Notes: generated from the sequence alone by a model not told the origin. Positions 51,173 to 60,109 are shown, counted from the first letter of the stretch. The stretch is DNA of 64,000 nt from Neorhizobium sp. SOG26 (GCF_003491345.1 NZ_CP025513.1:857501-921500), one strand, 5' to 3'. Numbers and translations are program-made.

Positions 51173-52081
51173 ATGGAATTTCTTTGCTTGTTTACGCAGC
51201 AGCAACTCAACTCGATCCTGTCATCCCTGCCTGATCCGGCCTTCATCCTGACCCGTAGCGGCCGATACGCGGCCGTTTTCGGTGGAAAGGATGTCCGACA
51301 TTACCATGATGGAAGTGGTCTCGTGGGTCGCAGCATGTTCGACATGGTGAGGGAGGAGAAAGCCCGCTGGTTTCTCGGTGAAATCGAGAAGGCGCTGGAA
51401 CACCGCGGGCTCCACATCGTCGAATATGAGCTCAGCGGCGCCGACGTTAAGGGTGCAGGCGAAGGGCCCAGCTATTCGATCTGGTTTGAAGGCCGGGTAC
51501 AGGCGCTCGATTTTCCCGTCGATGGCGAGCAGGCCGTTGTCTGGGTAGCGAGCAACATCACGGAAAAACATCAGACGCAGAAGAAGCTGCTGCAGTTGAG
51601 TGAGACGGATGCGCTGACGGGCCTCTTTAACCGTCGCAAGCTGATCGAAACGCTCGACCATCGCCTCGGCATCTTCGCGCAGGATAGCGATCAAACCTCG
51701 GTTCTGGTCTTCGATCTTGATAATTTCAAGCGTCTGAATGACGAGATGGGCCACGACGCAGGCGACGCGGCCCTCGTGGAGATCGCGCGGATCTGCCGCC
51801 AGCAATTGCGCAGGAGCGATGTCGTTGCGCGCTTAGGCGGTGATGAGTTCGTGGTGGTAATGCCCGGCACGCATCGGAGCGATGCCTTGAATATTGCCGA
51901 GCGCCTACGCCAGGATGTCCCGATCATCCTGAAGGAAAACATCCATTACGAGTCGACGATTAGCGGGGGACTCAGCCAGTTCGACCAGCTTGACCGGTTC
52001 TCAAGCGACGTCCTGAAACGCGCCGACGAGGGGCTGTATCGGTCGAAGAGACGCGGCCGCAACATGGTGTCAGCCGTCTAA
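51173..52081 (+). CDS. PAS-GGDEF diguanylate cyclase
   Basis: A 302-residue signalling enzyme that makes cyclic di-GMP from two GTP. Residues 8-135 form a PAS sensor (LNSILSSLPDPAFILTRSGRYAAVFGG), followed by a linker helix (EKHQTQKKLLQL) and the cyclase domain starting DALTGLFNRRKL. The active-site GGDEF is intact at 222-226, and the RxxD inhibition site is RRSD at 213-216, five residues upstream as required for product feedback. There is no EAL domain or membrane segment. Isolated gene; the signal sensed by PAS is unknown. Confidence 0.92.
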   Translation: MEFLCLFTQQQLNSILSSLPDPAFILTRSGRYAAVFGGKDVRHYHDGSGLVGRSMFDMVREEKARWFLGEIEKALEHRGLHIVEYELSGADVKGAGEGPSYSIWFEGRVQALDFPVDGEQAVVWVASNITEKHQTQKKLLQLSETDALTGLFNRRKLIETLDHRLGIFAQDSDQTSVLVFDLDNFKRLNDEMGHDAGDAALVEIARICRQQLRRSDVVARLGGDEFVVVMPGTHRSDALNIAERLRQDVPIILKENIHYESTISGGLSQFDQLDRFSSDVLKRADEGLYRSKRRGRNMVSAV

Positions 52082-52084
52082 GCG

Positions 52085-52381
52085 TTAAACGCCGCGTGCA
52101 CCTGGGCTGGGTTGCTCGAAGGTGAACGACGTCAGGAGAGTCGTGACAACATTGGTCGCCTTCTCCTTCACCAGCGTTTCGGTCCATTCGCTGGTACCGC
52201 GCAGCCTCAAGTCGCTGTAGATGCTGTCGACCGCGCCTTCTTCGATACGCTTGATGTGCGCCTTGAAGACGGCTTCTCCCTGGCTCTGGTAGAGGTCGCG
52301 GATCACCATGCGCAGGATTTCCTGCATTGCGATCTGCCACGCGGTGGTGCTGGCCTGAAGTTCATGATTTTCATTGGGCAT
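52085..52381 (-). CDS. Small conserved hypothetical protein (98 aa)
   Basis: Not recognised as a named family. It starts MPNENHELQASTTAWQIAMQEILRMVIRDL and continues with an amphipathic helix-rich body containing HIKRIEEGAVDSIYSDL. CAGGAGATC precedes the ATG at 52381, which is preferred over the longer in-frame start. It is cytosolic by appearance and convergent with the cyclase gene (stop codons nearly adjacent). Similar short proteins occur in rhizobia. Confidence 0.6.
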   Translation of the reverse strand: MPNENHELQASTTAWQIAMQEILRMVIRDLYQSQGEAVFKAHIKRIEEGAVDSIYSDLRLRGTSEWTETLVKEKATNVVTTLLTSFTFEQPSPGARGV

Positions 52382-52437
52382 TGGATCTCCTGAAGCATGA
52401 GGCACTTGAGTTGGCGAGGGCAGGGTGACGCACGTCG

Positions 52438-52644
52438 TCAATCCTTGGCGGCTGATGCGGCTTTCGTGCTCTCGTCAGCCTCTTTCGCCAGTCGCGCTGC
52501 CCTCAGGCGTGCTGTCTTTGCATCACGGGCCTGTGACGCGAAGTCCTGTTCTTCCACTGCCTCGTCCTTTGCGAAAAACTGGCTTTGGATCTTGCTGAAT
52601 GCGTTTTCCGCCTGCTGACGGGTTTTGCTGAATGTCTGTGTCAT
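52438..52644 (-). CDS. Small charged helical protein (68 aa)
   Basis: Not recognised. The sequence is Ala/Lys/Glu/Gln-rich and almost certainly helical or coiled-coil (TQTFSKTRQQAENAFSKIQSQ, then RDAKTARLRAARLAKEADES). AAGGGAAC precedes the ATG at 52644; a longer in-frame start at 52743 overlaps the terminator of cspA. It lies just downstream of that terminator, which may partly insulate it from the cold-shock gene. Confidence 0.6.
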   Translation of the reverse strand: MTQTFSKTRQQAENAFSKIQSQFFAKDEAVEEQDFASQARDAKTARLRAARLAKEADESTKAASAAKD

Positions 52645-52680
52645 GAGGTTCCCTTTCCGGGTTCGGCCAGTCTTTTGGCC

Positions 52681-52707
52681 AAAAAAAAGCCGGGCGTCGC
52701 GCCCGGC
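52681..52707 (-). terminator. Rho-independent terminator of the cold-shock gene
   Basis: Read on the minus strand, a perfect eight-base stem (GCCGGGCG / CGCCCGGC) with a CGA loop is followed at once by a run of eight U. This is the clearest intrinsic terminator in the window. Confidence 0.85.
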
Positions 52708-52773
52708 TTTGGTTGGTTCAAACTCTCGACAGTGCCAGTACATCCGTGGTCACAGGAGAGCAGATCCTTGGTG

Positions 52774-52983
52774 TCAGACGGCCTGGAGATTGCAGGCCGA
52801 CATCTTGCCCGACTTGTTGTCGCGCTCCAGCTCGTAGCTGAGCTTCTGGCCTTCAACGATTTCGCGCATGCCTGAACGTTCGACAGCCGAGATGTGAACG
52901 AAGGCGTCTGCGCCGCCGTTGTCAGGCTCGATGAAACCGAAACCCTTGGTGGAATTAAACCATTTTACTGTGCCAGTGGTCAT
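52774..52983 (-). CDS. Cold-shock protein (CspA family)
   Basis: A 69-residue OB-fold RNA chaperone. [22 protein letters not shown] holds RNP1 (KGFGFI) and AFVHIS is RNP2, with the Trp and Phe that stack on RNA in place. It probably unfolds mRNA structure at low temperature or during growth changes. A hairpin (CGATGCC/GGCATCG) 35 bases upstream, at 53018-53034, lies in the likely 5' leader, as expected for cold-shock mRNAs. Several paralogues usually exist in such genomes, so no number is assigned. Confidence 0.95.
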   Translation of the reverse strand: MTTGTVKWFNSTKGFGFIEPDNGGADAFVHISAVERSGMREIVEGQKLSYELERDNKSGKMSACNLQAV

Positions 52984-53229
52984 GATGAACCCTTTCTATA
53001 GCAATAGAGATCGACCGCGATGCCGATGGCATCGTGGATGGTGATAGCGATGTTTTAAAAGGAAGGTTCGTTCAGGGCGCGGTGCCAATCGCGCAATAAC
53101 CAAAGCTCAGCAAGAAAAAGATCGATAAACTTTAAATAGAGATGCTGGGCCTGAATGTCAACTAAAAGTTTTCGGGACTGGTGGCTACGATGGTTTTCCC
53201 GGCGAGGTTGCCGGCCTCCCGCATCGGCC
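52984..53229. other. Leader and promoter region of the cold-shock gene
   Basis: About 245 bases without a gene. It contains a seven-base stem with a GAT loop at 53018-53034 and A/T-rich stretches near 53120-53170. It probably forms the 5' untranslated region and promoter of the cold-shock gene and the 3' end of the GMC gene. Confidence 0.4.
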
Positions 53230-54861
53230 TCAGGAGACGGTGGACCGTTTGAGCGTCTTGGCAACGTGCTCCGCAAGCCTGAGTGCAAGAGCGACGGCCG
53301 GCAGTGTGGGGTTCGCGTGGCCACCGGTCGGAAAAACGCCGCTGCCTGCGACATAGAGATTGGCAACCCCATGGAGCTTGCAGTTGCGGTCGACTGCACC
53401 GTCGTTCGGATTATCGGCCATCCGTGACAGCCCGATCTGGTGATAACCGTCGAACGCCTGCGCCATCACCGCCTGTCGGCGTTCCGCCAATGGGTGGATA
53501 TACTCGAGCCGTCCGATCCGGTTGCGCCGCAACCAGGCGTCGAGCAGGTCATGGGATGTGAGGACGGAGTCGATATCCTGATCAACGACCCGATAATCGA
53601 CAGACAAGGCTGCCTGAGAGCTTCCCGGTGACTGGGGTTTAAGCAAGACGCGGCTCTCCGGGTTTGGTACCTGCTCGGCGTGGTAGCGTAGCAGGTACCG
53701 GCCCTTTGGGTTGAACAGTGTTTGGTGCGGTTTCGTTCGCCGCTTCAACAAGTCTCGCGTCGCCTGCCACAATTCCACAGGCCAACGCGCATTCTGGCGG
53801 ATGTTGCGCCAGTGCTGTTGTTTGTCGATGTTGCCAAGGCCCCTTGCGGTAGGCGCCAGCCCCTTCGACATGCGACGGTAGAGGCCGGACGCCGCCAGGA
53901 ACAGATAACACAGCGACAGCGCTCCGGAGCCATGGACGGGATCAGCGATTGAAAGCGCGTCGATCCAGAACACCGTGTTCAGGAGCTTCTTGTCTGCCTG
54001 CAGTTCAGGTGCGATCTGCAGCCGCTGCCGGTAGCTATACCCTTCATCATCGGTGCGAAACGAAAGTGATCGCGCCTTCCGGGGGTCGGCAAACTTCAGC
54101 ATCGCAATATAGCCGGTGAGATGGCCTTGGTAGAAGCGGCCGAGCGAGGCGGAAAACCGGGCAGCCACGTCCGGGCGCGCCGCCTGCAGCGAAAGCAGCA
54201 GCCGAGCATTTTCGAGGCCGCCACCGGCGAGGATGAAGACCTTTGCGGACACCTTCGCCGCTCGTCCCGCATGTTTCAGCGCAAGGCTCTGAACTTGGTC
54301 CCCCTGGGCGTCGAGATCAATGGATGTCACTGTGGCCGAGGGGACAACCGTCACGTTTCGGGAACGAGCCAGCCGTTGCGAATAATGCGGTCCGAGTGCC
54401 GGATGTTTGCTCCAGCGCTCGATGGCATCAACAACAACAGCTGAATCCGGCAGCCCGAGGCTCTCTGAACGCAGCGCGCCGGTTCTGCAGGTGAGGAACT
54501 TGTAGGCTTCTTTGTAATACGGACGAACCTCGTCGTGCGAGATGGGCCAGCCGGAATACGGGACATGCGCCCGTGGTTGGAAATCGAGGTCGTCGAGTTC
54601 AACACAACGCCCTCCCCACAGCGCGGAGGTGCCGCCAATACCGGGGCGCGAGACCGCTTCGGAGAGGGCATGATGGCCGTTGCGAAATTCAGTGTCGGCC
54701 GGCACATCGGGGGTAGAGGTCTCACCGCTGCCACGTTCCAGCACGATGACGTTTAGCCCAAGCGTCTCAAGCCTAAGTGCCAGCGCCAGGCCGACGGGGC
54801 CGGCTCCAACGATGCAGACATCGTTTTCGGTGGGGAACGTGTCGCCATCCGCGAGTATCAT
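53230..54861 (-). CDS. GMC-family flavin oxidoreductase
   Basis: A 543-residue FAD enzyme. The dinucleotide motif CIVGAGPVGLALALRLETLG is near residues 17-36, FILAGGGLENARLLL is the second nucleotide-contact segment, and the C-terminal GMC_oxred_C block PTGGHANPTLPAVALALRLAEHV holds the catalytic region. It lacks the N-terminal signal and the cytochrome partners of membrane GMC dehydrogenases. It likely oxidises an alcohol or sugar. The gene lies 100 bp downstream of the GntR gene on the same strand and might share its transcript. The substrate is unknown. Confidence 0.85.
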   Translation of the reverse strand: MILADGDTFPTENDVCIVGAGPVGLALALRLETLGLNVIVLERGSGETSTPDVPADTEFRNGHHALSEAVSRPGIGGTSALWGGRCVELDDLDFQPRAHVPYSGWPISHDEVRPYYKEAYKFLTCRTGALRSESLGLPDSAVVVDAIERWSKHPALGPHYSQRLARSRNVTVVPSATVTSIDLDAQGDQVQSLALKHAGRAAKVSAKVFILAGGGLENARLLLSLQAARPDVAARFSASLGRFYQGHLTGYIAMLKFADPRKARSLSFRTDDEGYSYRQRLQIAPELQADKKLLNTVFWIDALSIADPVHGSGALSLCYLFLAASGLYRRMSKGLAPTARGLGNIDKQQHWRNIRQNARWPVELWQATRDLLKRRTKPHQTLFNPKGRYLLRYHAEQVPNPESRVLLKPQSPGSSQAALSVDYRVVDQDIDSVLTSHDLLDAWLRRNRIGRLEYIHPLAERRQAVMAQAFDGYHQIGLSRMADNPNDGAVDRNCKLHGVANLYVAGSGVFPTGGHANPTLPAVALALRLAEHVAKTLKRSTVS

Positions 54862-54961
54862 GAGAGCGTGGAGTTACCTGGAACTTGAGTGGCGACGCGA
54901 CTGCCATGGGACTAGACCGGCTTAGGCGGTGTCCGTCAACTCCCTTTCTCCGGATGCCGGG

Positions 54962-55639
54962 TCAGGCGCGCCGCCGGTCGAGCTGGCGCAGGTTAGCAAT
55001 GAGATCCCCGAAACGGTCACCCTGGACGGCGATATGGCTGCGCAGCCTCACGGTTGCCGCATCCGCGTCCCCCGCAAGGATGGCGTCAACAATGCCTTCA
55101 TGCTCCGAGAGCGAAACCGACATCCGGTTGCGCACCCTCAATTGCAGCCGGCGATATGGCCGAAGCCGCCGATGCAGCGCGATGCATTGTTCTTGCAGGA
55201 AGCCATTGTGGCTCGCGACATAGATGGCGTGATGGAAGGCTTCGTTTTCATAATAATACCGATCGGTGTCGTTGCTTTCTGCCGCGTCTCGACATTTCGC
55301 CAGGGCCTCGAGAATGGCGATCTGGTCCTGCTCCTGGTGCCGACGGGCAGCCATCGCACCGGCCATGGCCTCCAGTTCAGCCATAACCTCGAACATCTCG
55401 AAGATCCTTTCCGGACCCGGATCTACAACCGTAGCGCCGCGTCGGGGTTTGATTTCCACCAGGCCGATGGCGCTGAGTTGCATGAGAGCTTCCCGCACGG
55501 GTGTTCGTGATACCTGGAAGCGAGTGGCAAGCTGGACCTCGTCCAGCCGATCCCCCGGATGGAATTCGCCGGTGAGAATGCAGTTCTCGATCTGGTCCCT
55601 TAGCTTGTGGTGGGTACTGGTTGTCATTGATGCTCTCAT
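54962..55639 (-). CDS. GntR/FadR-family regulator of malonate genes
   Basis: A 225-residue FCD-type regulator. The winged helix is HKLRDQIENCILTGEFHPGDRLDEVQLA, then FQVSRTPVREALMQLSAIGLVEI. The FCD domain carries ENEAFHHAIYVASHNG with the His residues that bind a metal and carboxylate effector. The start could be 55639 or 55627 (the latter has GAGAG upstream). It is divergent from the TRAP malonate operon with a palindromic operator between, so it is a MatR/GtrA-type regulator by context. The effector is presumably malonate or malonyl-CoA. Confidence 0.85.
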   Translation of the reverse strand: MRASMTTSTHHKLRDQIENCILTGEFHPGDRLDEVQLATRFQVSRTPVREALMQLSAIGLVEIKPRRGATVVDPGPERIFEMFEVMAELEAMAGAMAARRHQEQDQIAILEALAKCRDAAESNDTDRYYYENEAFHHAIYVASHNGFLQEQCIALHRRLRPYRRLQLRVRNRMSVSLSEHEGIVDAILAGDADAATVRLRSHIAVQGDRFGDLIANLRQLDRRRA

Positions 55640-55652
55640 ACAAGTCTACATT

Positions 55653-55666
55653 TCTTGTATACAAGA
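55653..55666. promoter_or_regulatory. Palindromic GntR operator (TCTTGTATACAAGA)
   Basis: A 14-base perfect palindrome of the FadR/VanR type, between the divergent regulator and the TRAP operon. A related half-site (ATACAAG) lies at 55638-55644, over the regulator start. Binding by the linked GntR protein is inferred. Confidence 0.6.
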
Positions 55667-55745
55667 GGGTTGACATTGTCCACAACCTGCACGCATCATT
55701 CGCGGGCTTCAACAGGAGGGTTGAGGCCAAGGGAGGAATTTAGTC

Positions 55746-56747
55746 ATGAACCTGACGAAGGCATTGAAGCTTTCAGCCGCGGTCCTGATCACCGGCATGC
55801 TTGCCTCTGGTGCATCGGCGCAGACGATCCTGAAGGCATCCCACCAGTTCCCTGGCGGCAAAGGCGACATCCGCGATGAGATGGTGCAAGTCATCGCGCG
55901 TGAAGTTGCCGCGGCAGATGTGGGCCTGGAGATCCAGGTCTATCCAGGCTCTTCGCTCTACAAGCCCAATGACCAGTGGAATGCCGTCACGCGCGGCATC
56001 CTAGACATGACGTCGTTCCCGCTCGATTATGCGTCGGGGCGGCATCCCGAGTTTTCCGCCACTCTCATGCCAGGGCTTGTCGGCAACTTTGATAGGGCGA
56101 AGCGCCTGAACGAGTCGGAGTTCATGACTGACATCAAGAAGGTCATCGAGGACGCCGGGGCAATGGTCATCGCCGATGCTTGGCTTTCGGGCGCGTTCGC
56201 CTCAAAGAAGGGCTGCATTACCTCGCCCGACACGATCAAGGGTCAGGTTATCCGCGCCGCCGGCCCGGCCTTCGAGGAGATGCTGGTGGCAGCAGGCGCC
56301 TCGATCTCATCCATGCCCTCGTCCGAAATTTACACGGGCATGCAGACGGGCGTGCTTGATGCCGCCAATACCTCGTCGGCAAGCTTCGTGTCCTACCGGC
56401 TCTTTGAACACGCCAAGTGCCTCACCGCGCCAGGCGAGAATGCGCTATGGTTCATGTACGAACCGGTTCTGATGTCGAAGAAGGTCTTCGACCGGCTGAC
56501 GCCGGAGCAGCAGAAGGCGATCCTTGCAGCCGGCGAGAAGTCGGAGGAGTTCTTCGACGCAGAAGTGCGCAAGGGCGACCAGATCATGATCGACGCCTAC
56601 AAGAAAGCGGGGGTTGAGATCGTCGAGATGAGCAAGGCGGATTATGATGCCTGGCTCGAGCTCGCCAAGCAGTCGTCATACAAGAACTTCGCAGAAAAGG
56701 TTCCTGGCGGTGACAAACTGATCGAAAAGGCCCTGGCCGTCCAATGA
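55746..56747 (+). CDS. matP: TRAP transporter substrate-binding protein (malonate, DctP type)
   Basis: A 333-residue periplasmic protein with a Sec leader (ALKLSAAVLITGMLASGASA). The mature start LKASHQFPGGKGDIRDEMVQVIAREV matches DctP proteins, which bind carboxylates with a conserved Arg. GQVIRAAGPAFEEMLVAAGA and the motif MPSSEIYTGMQTGVLDAAN (about 192-210) are further family blocks. Linkage to malonyl-CoA genes identifies the likely ligand as malonate, as for the matPQM transporter of Sinorhizobium. Followed by a stable hairpin. Confidence 0.85.
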   Translation: MNLTKALKLSAAVLITGMLASGASAQTILKASHQFPGGKGDIRDEMVQVIAREVAAADVGLEIQVYPGSSLYKPNDQWNAVTRGILDMTSFPLDYASGRHPEFSATLMPGLVGNFDRAKRLNESEFMTDIKKVIEDAGAMVIADAWLSGAFASKKGCITSPDTIKGQVIRAAGPAFEEMLVAAGASISSMPSSEIYTGMQTGVLDAANTSSASFVSYRLFEHAKCLTAPGENALWFMYEPVLMSKKVFDRLTPEQQKAILAAGEKSEEFFDAEVRKGDQIMIDAYKKAGVEIVEMSKADYDAWLELAKQSSYKNFAEKVPGGDKLIEKALAVQ

Positions 56748-56752
56748 GCGAA

Positions 56753-56772
56753 GGCGGCGCATTTGCGCCGCC
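56753..56772 (+). terminator. Intercistronic hairpin after matP
   Basis: A perfect eight-base GC stem (GGCGGCGC / GCGCCGCC) with an ATTT loop starts five bases after the matP stop. It resembles the hairpins that follow other binding-protein genes in the window and probably boosts the matP mRNA relative to the membrane subunits. Confidence 0.6.
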
Positions 56773-56793
56773 ACTTCCTCGGAGAACCGTTCC

Positions 56794-57372
56794 ATGCTGA
56801 GTGCCTATGTTCTGTGGGTGGGCAGGCTGTCGCGCCTGTTTGCGATCATCGCGACCGCACTGATCATCATCGCCATGCTCGTCGTCTGCCAGATGATCCT
56901 GATGCGCTACGTTTTCCGGCTGCCGACGATCTGGCAGACGGATTTCGTGGTTTTTTCCGCAACTGCGGCGATCTTTCTCGGCGCGCCTTATGTGCTGCTC
57001 AAGGGCGGGCATGTCGGCGTTGACGTCATCGAGATGTTGCTCAGCGAGCGAAATCGCTTGCGGCTGAAGGTCGTCGGGTCTTTTCTCGGCCTCATCTTCT
57101 GCATTGTGATGCTCGCCGCGACCTGGGTGCAGTTCGAGGAAGCCTGGACAGGCAACTGGAAGCATTCGAGCGTCTGGGCGCCGCGGCTCTGGATTCCCCT
57201 GGCGGCCCTGCCACTCGGTTTCCTTCTGCTTTGCCTGCAATACGTCGCGCAGATCCTCGTGCTTCTGCGGCTCGGACGTGAGCCGGCTGCTGTTGGTGAC
57301 TTGCCATCATCGCATCTCCCGCTTCCCGCCACGCCAGCGGCCGAGCATTCCATGGAAGGACGCCGCTCATGA
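56794..57372 (+). CDS. matQ: TRAP transporter small permease (DctQ type)
   Basis: A 192-residue membrane protein with four hydrophobic helices (LFAIIATALIIIAMLVVCQMIL, then VVFSATAAIFLGAPYVLL and others) and the family's GGHVGVDVIEMLLSERNR loop. It is the small subunit that pairs with the large DctM permease. The C terminus is polar. It overlaps the next gene by four bases. Confidence 0.87.
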   Translation: MLSAYVLWVGRLSRLFAIIATALIIIAMLVVCQMILMRYVFRLPTIWQTDFVVFSATAAIFLGAPYVLLKGGHVGVDVIEMLLSERNRLRLKVVGSFLGLIFCIVMLAATWVQFEEAWTGNWKHSSVWAPRLWIPLAALPLGFLLLCLQYVAQILVLLRLGREPAAVGDLPSSHLPLPATPAAEHSMEGRRS

Positions 57373-58685
57373 GTGCGACCGGGGCAGGACTTCTCCTCAT
57401 CTCATTGCTGTTCATTCTGCTCGCCACAGGAATGCCGATCGCGTTCGCACTCGGGCTTGCAGCCTTCGCCGCGCTTTTCCTGCAGGACGGGTTCGACATC
57501 TTCTACATCCTCGGCGACACGATGTTCTCCGGCATCGCCAACCTTGCCTATGTCTCCATCCCCATGTTCGTGTTGATGGGGGCAGCCGTGGCATCGTCAC
57601 CGGCAGGCTCCGACTTATATACCTCGCTTGACCGATGGCTGAACCGCGTGCCGGGCGGGCTCGTGCTCTCGAACATTGGCTCCTGTGCTATCTTTTCCGG
57701 CATGACCGGCTCGTCGCCCGCAACCTGCGCGGCCATCGGCAAGATGGGCATTCCGGAGATGTTGCGACGCGGTTATCCGAACTCGGTTGCCACCGGATCG
57801 ATCGCGGCAGGTGGGACCCTCGGCATCCTTATCCCGCCGTCGGTGACACTGATTGTCTACGGCATCTCGACGGAGACCTCGATCGGTCGCCTGTTCATGG
57901 CCGGCGTCATCCCCGGCATCATGCTGACGATCATGTTCATGGCTTGGGCCATCATTGACTGCCGGCGCAAAGGTTATGAGTTTGCCGCACGCTCGGTCCG
58001 CTACACGTTGAAGGAGCGGCTGGCGGCCATGCCGCGCATCCTGCCCTTCCTGCTGATCATCGCCGGCACGCTTTATGTGCTCTACGGCGGCATCGCCACA
58101 CCTTCGGAAGCGGCAGGCGCAGGCGCACTGCTGACGCTTCTGGTGGTCATCATCGCCTACCGCTTGTTCCGCTTCAGCGCCGTGAACGGGATCTTTGCCT
58201 CGGCGATGCGCGAAAGCGTGATGATCATGATGATCATGGCGGCAGCAGAACTCTTCGCCTTTGCCCTGTCCTCGCTCTTCATCACCCAATCCATCGCCGC
58301 CGTGATCGCCGACATGGAGGTCAACCGCTGGGTGCTGCTCGCGGTGATCAACGTCTTCCTGCTCGTTTGCGGCATGTTCCTGCCGCCGGTGGCCGTCATC
58401 GTTATGACCGCGCCTATGTTATTCCCAATCGTCACACAGGCCGGCTTCGACCCCTATTGGTTCGCGATCGTGCTGACGATCAACATGGAAGTGGGGCTAA
58501 TCACGCCACCCATCGGCCTCAACCTCTTTGTCATCAACGCGATCGCGCCCACCGTGCCGACGAAGGACATCCTGTGGGGCTCGCTGCCCTACGTCCTGGT
58601 CATGTTCCTGGCGATCATCATCCTGTGCATCTTCCCTGATATCGCAACATGGCTTCCGAACCAGATGCTGGGGGTCGTGCAATGA
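57369..58685 (+). CDS. matM: TRAP transporter large permease (DctM type)
   Basis: A 438-residue membrane protein with 11-12 helices. It shows family blocks LFILLATGMPIAFALGLAAF, SIPMFVLMGAAVASS, SGMTGSSPATCAAIGKMGIPEM and GTLGILIPPSVTLIVYG (the Ser/Pro-rich transport core). Its stop overlaps the start of the decarboxylase gene (ATGA), linking transport to catabolism in one translation unit. Confidence 0.9.
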   Translation: MSATGAGLLLISLLFILLATGMPIAFALGLAAFAALFLQDGFDIFYILGDTMFSGIANLAYVSIPMFVLMGAAVASSPAGSDLYTSLDRWLNRVPGGLVLSNIGSCAIFSGMTGSSPATCAAIGKMGIPEMLRRGYPNSVATGSIAAGGTLGILIPPSVTLIVYGISTETSIGRLFMAGVIPGIMLTIMFMAWAIIDCRRKGYEFAARSVRYTLKERLAAMPRILPFLLIIAGTLYVLYGGIATPSEAAGAGALLTLLVVIIAYRLFRFSAVNGIFASAMRESVMIMMIMAAAELFAFALSSLFITQSIAAVIADMEVNRWVLLAVINVFLLVCGMFLPPVAVIVMTAPMLFPIVTQAGFDPYWFAIVLTINMEVGLITPPIGLNLFVINAIAPTVPTKDILWGSLPYVLVMFLAIIILCIFPDIATWLPNQMLGVVQ

Positions 58686-60109
58686 ACAGCGCTCCGTTCC
58701 TGCTTTCCGACATGCTTCAGGCGATTGCCGACAAGGGCCGGCGTTTCCTTTCGCTGGCGCCGCGGGAGACGGATGATCCGATTGCCACGGTGTCGGCGCT
58801 TTGCGACACGCTGCTGTCGAGCAGGGGCGAGGCGTCCGGAATGGCGCTCGCCCAGGATATCCTTAACCGCTGGCAAGGCTTTTCGCGCGAGCAGCAGCGC
58901 GATTTCATGGTGATGCTGCTTGAGCGTTTCGGCCCGGACGTACAGCGTCTGGAGCGCGCCATCAGCGCCTATAAGGCGGATCCCAATCCGGAGATCCTGC
59001 TGGAACTGCATCTGGCTGCTGAGCCGCGTCGGCAGGAACTGATCCGGCGCCTCAACCTTGCGCCGCAAGGCATCCGGACGCTGGTGCGCATGCGCGAGGT
59101 TTTGCTGGGGCTGAGGGAGGAAAATCCGGATCTTGCCGCGGTTGACGCGGACTTTGCCCACCTTTTCGGCTCCTGGTTCAACCGCGGCTTCCTGCTGCTT
59201 CGTCCGATCGACTGGTCGACGCCAGCCAACATCCTGGAAAAGATCATCCGCTACGAGGCGGTGCATGACATCGGCGGCTGGGATGAATTGCGTCGCAGAC
59301 TCGAGCCGGACGACCGGCGGTGCTTTGCCTTTTTCCATCCGCAGTTGTCGGACGACCCTCTTATCTTCGTCGAGGTGGCGTTGACGCGCGAGATACCGTC
59401 GAACATTGATGAACTGCTGCGCGAGGACCGGCCGGTTTTGGGCGCCGAGGATGCGACGACTGCGGTCTTCTATTCGATATCGAACTGCCAGAACGGGCTG
59501 AGGGGCGTCTCGTTCGGCAACTTCCTCATCAAGCAGGTGGTGGAAGACCTGCGGCGTGACCATCCCAAGCTGCAGACCTTCGTGACGCTGTCGCCAGTCC
59601 CCGGCTTCGCAGGATGGCTCGCGAGAGAGCGCGGCAATGAGGCTTCCGAGGTCCTGTCACAGACGACAAGGGAACTGCTGGGCCTGCTGGACCAGCCCGG
59701 CTGGGAGAACGATGGCCAGGCAAGGGAGCAACTCGAGGCGCCACTTAAAACCGCGGCCGCTTGGTATTTCCTCAGGGCACGCAATTCGAAGGGCCGGGCG
59801 ATCGACCCGGTCGCCCGCTTCCACCTTGGCAATGGCGCCCGGTTGGAACGGCTCAATGTTCTGGGCGACAGCTCTCCGCGTGCGATGCGCCAGGCCCACG
59901 GATTGATGGTCAACTACCTCTACAAGCTGGACGAGATCGAGGCCAACCACGAAGCCTTCGTCGGGCGCGGCGAGGTGGTTACCACACCCGCTATTCGACG
60001 CCTTGTTCCTGCAGAGAAAAGCGGCCGTCCTTTGATTCCAACAATGCTGGCTCCCATCGGAGCCGCTGATGAGACAAAACAAGTCAATGCCGGGGAGCCT
60101 AGACCATGA
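58682..60109 (+). CDS. matA: Malonyl-CoA decarboxylase
   Basis: A 475-residue enzyme that converts malonyl-CoA to acetyl-CoA and CO2. The N-terminal helical domain (about 1-170) and the C-terminal acetyltransferase-like domain are both complete. The latter carries RLEPDDRRCFAFFHPQLSDDPLIFVEVAL (about 210-240), YSISNCQNGLRGVSFGNFLIK and the TFVTLSPVPGFAGWL loop with the catalytic Ser region, followed by AAWYFLRA. The ATG at 58682 overlaps the DctM gene. It is followed by MatB with a four-base overlap. Confidence 0.92.
   Translation: MNSAPFLLSDMLQAIADKGRRFLSLAPRETDDPIATVSALCDTLLSSRGEASGMALAQDILNRWQGFSREQQRDFMVMLLERFGPDVQRLERAISAYKADPNPEILLELHLAAEPRRQELIRRLNLAPQGIRTLVRMREVLLGLREENPDLAAVDADFAHLFGSWFNRGFLLLRPIDWSTPANILEKIIRYEAVHDIGGWDELRRRLEPDDRRCFAFFHPQLSDDPLIFVEVALTREIPSNIDELLREDRPVLGAEDATTAVFYSISNCQNGLRGVSFGNFLIKQVVEDLRRDHPKLQTFVTLSPVPGFAGWLARERGNEASEVLSQTTRELLGLLDQPGWENDGQAREQLEAPLKTAAAWYFLRARNSKGRAIDPVARFHLGNGARLERLNVLGDSSPRAMRQAHGLMVNYLYKLDEIEANHEAFVGRGEVVTTPAIRRLVPAEKSGRPLIPTMLAPIGAADETKQVNAGEPRP

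Noticed and set aside
53230..54861. GMC oxidoreductase as part of the malonate operon
   Set aside because: It shares a strand with the GntR gene, but the gap is 100 bp and no malonate-related chemistry fits, so it is treated as separate.
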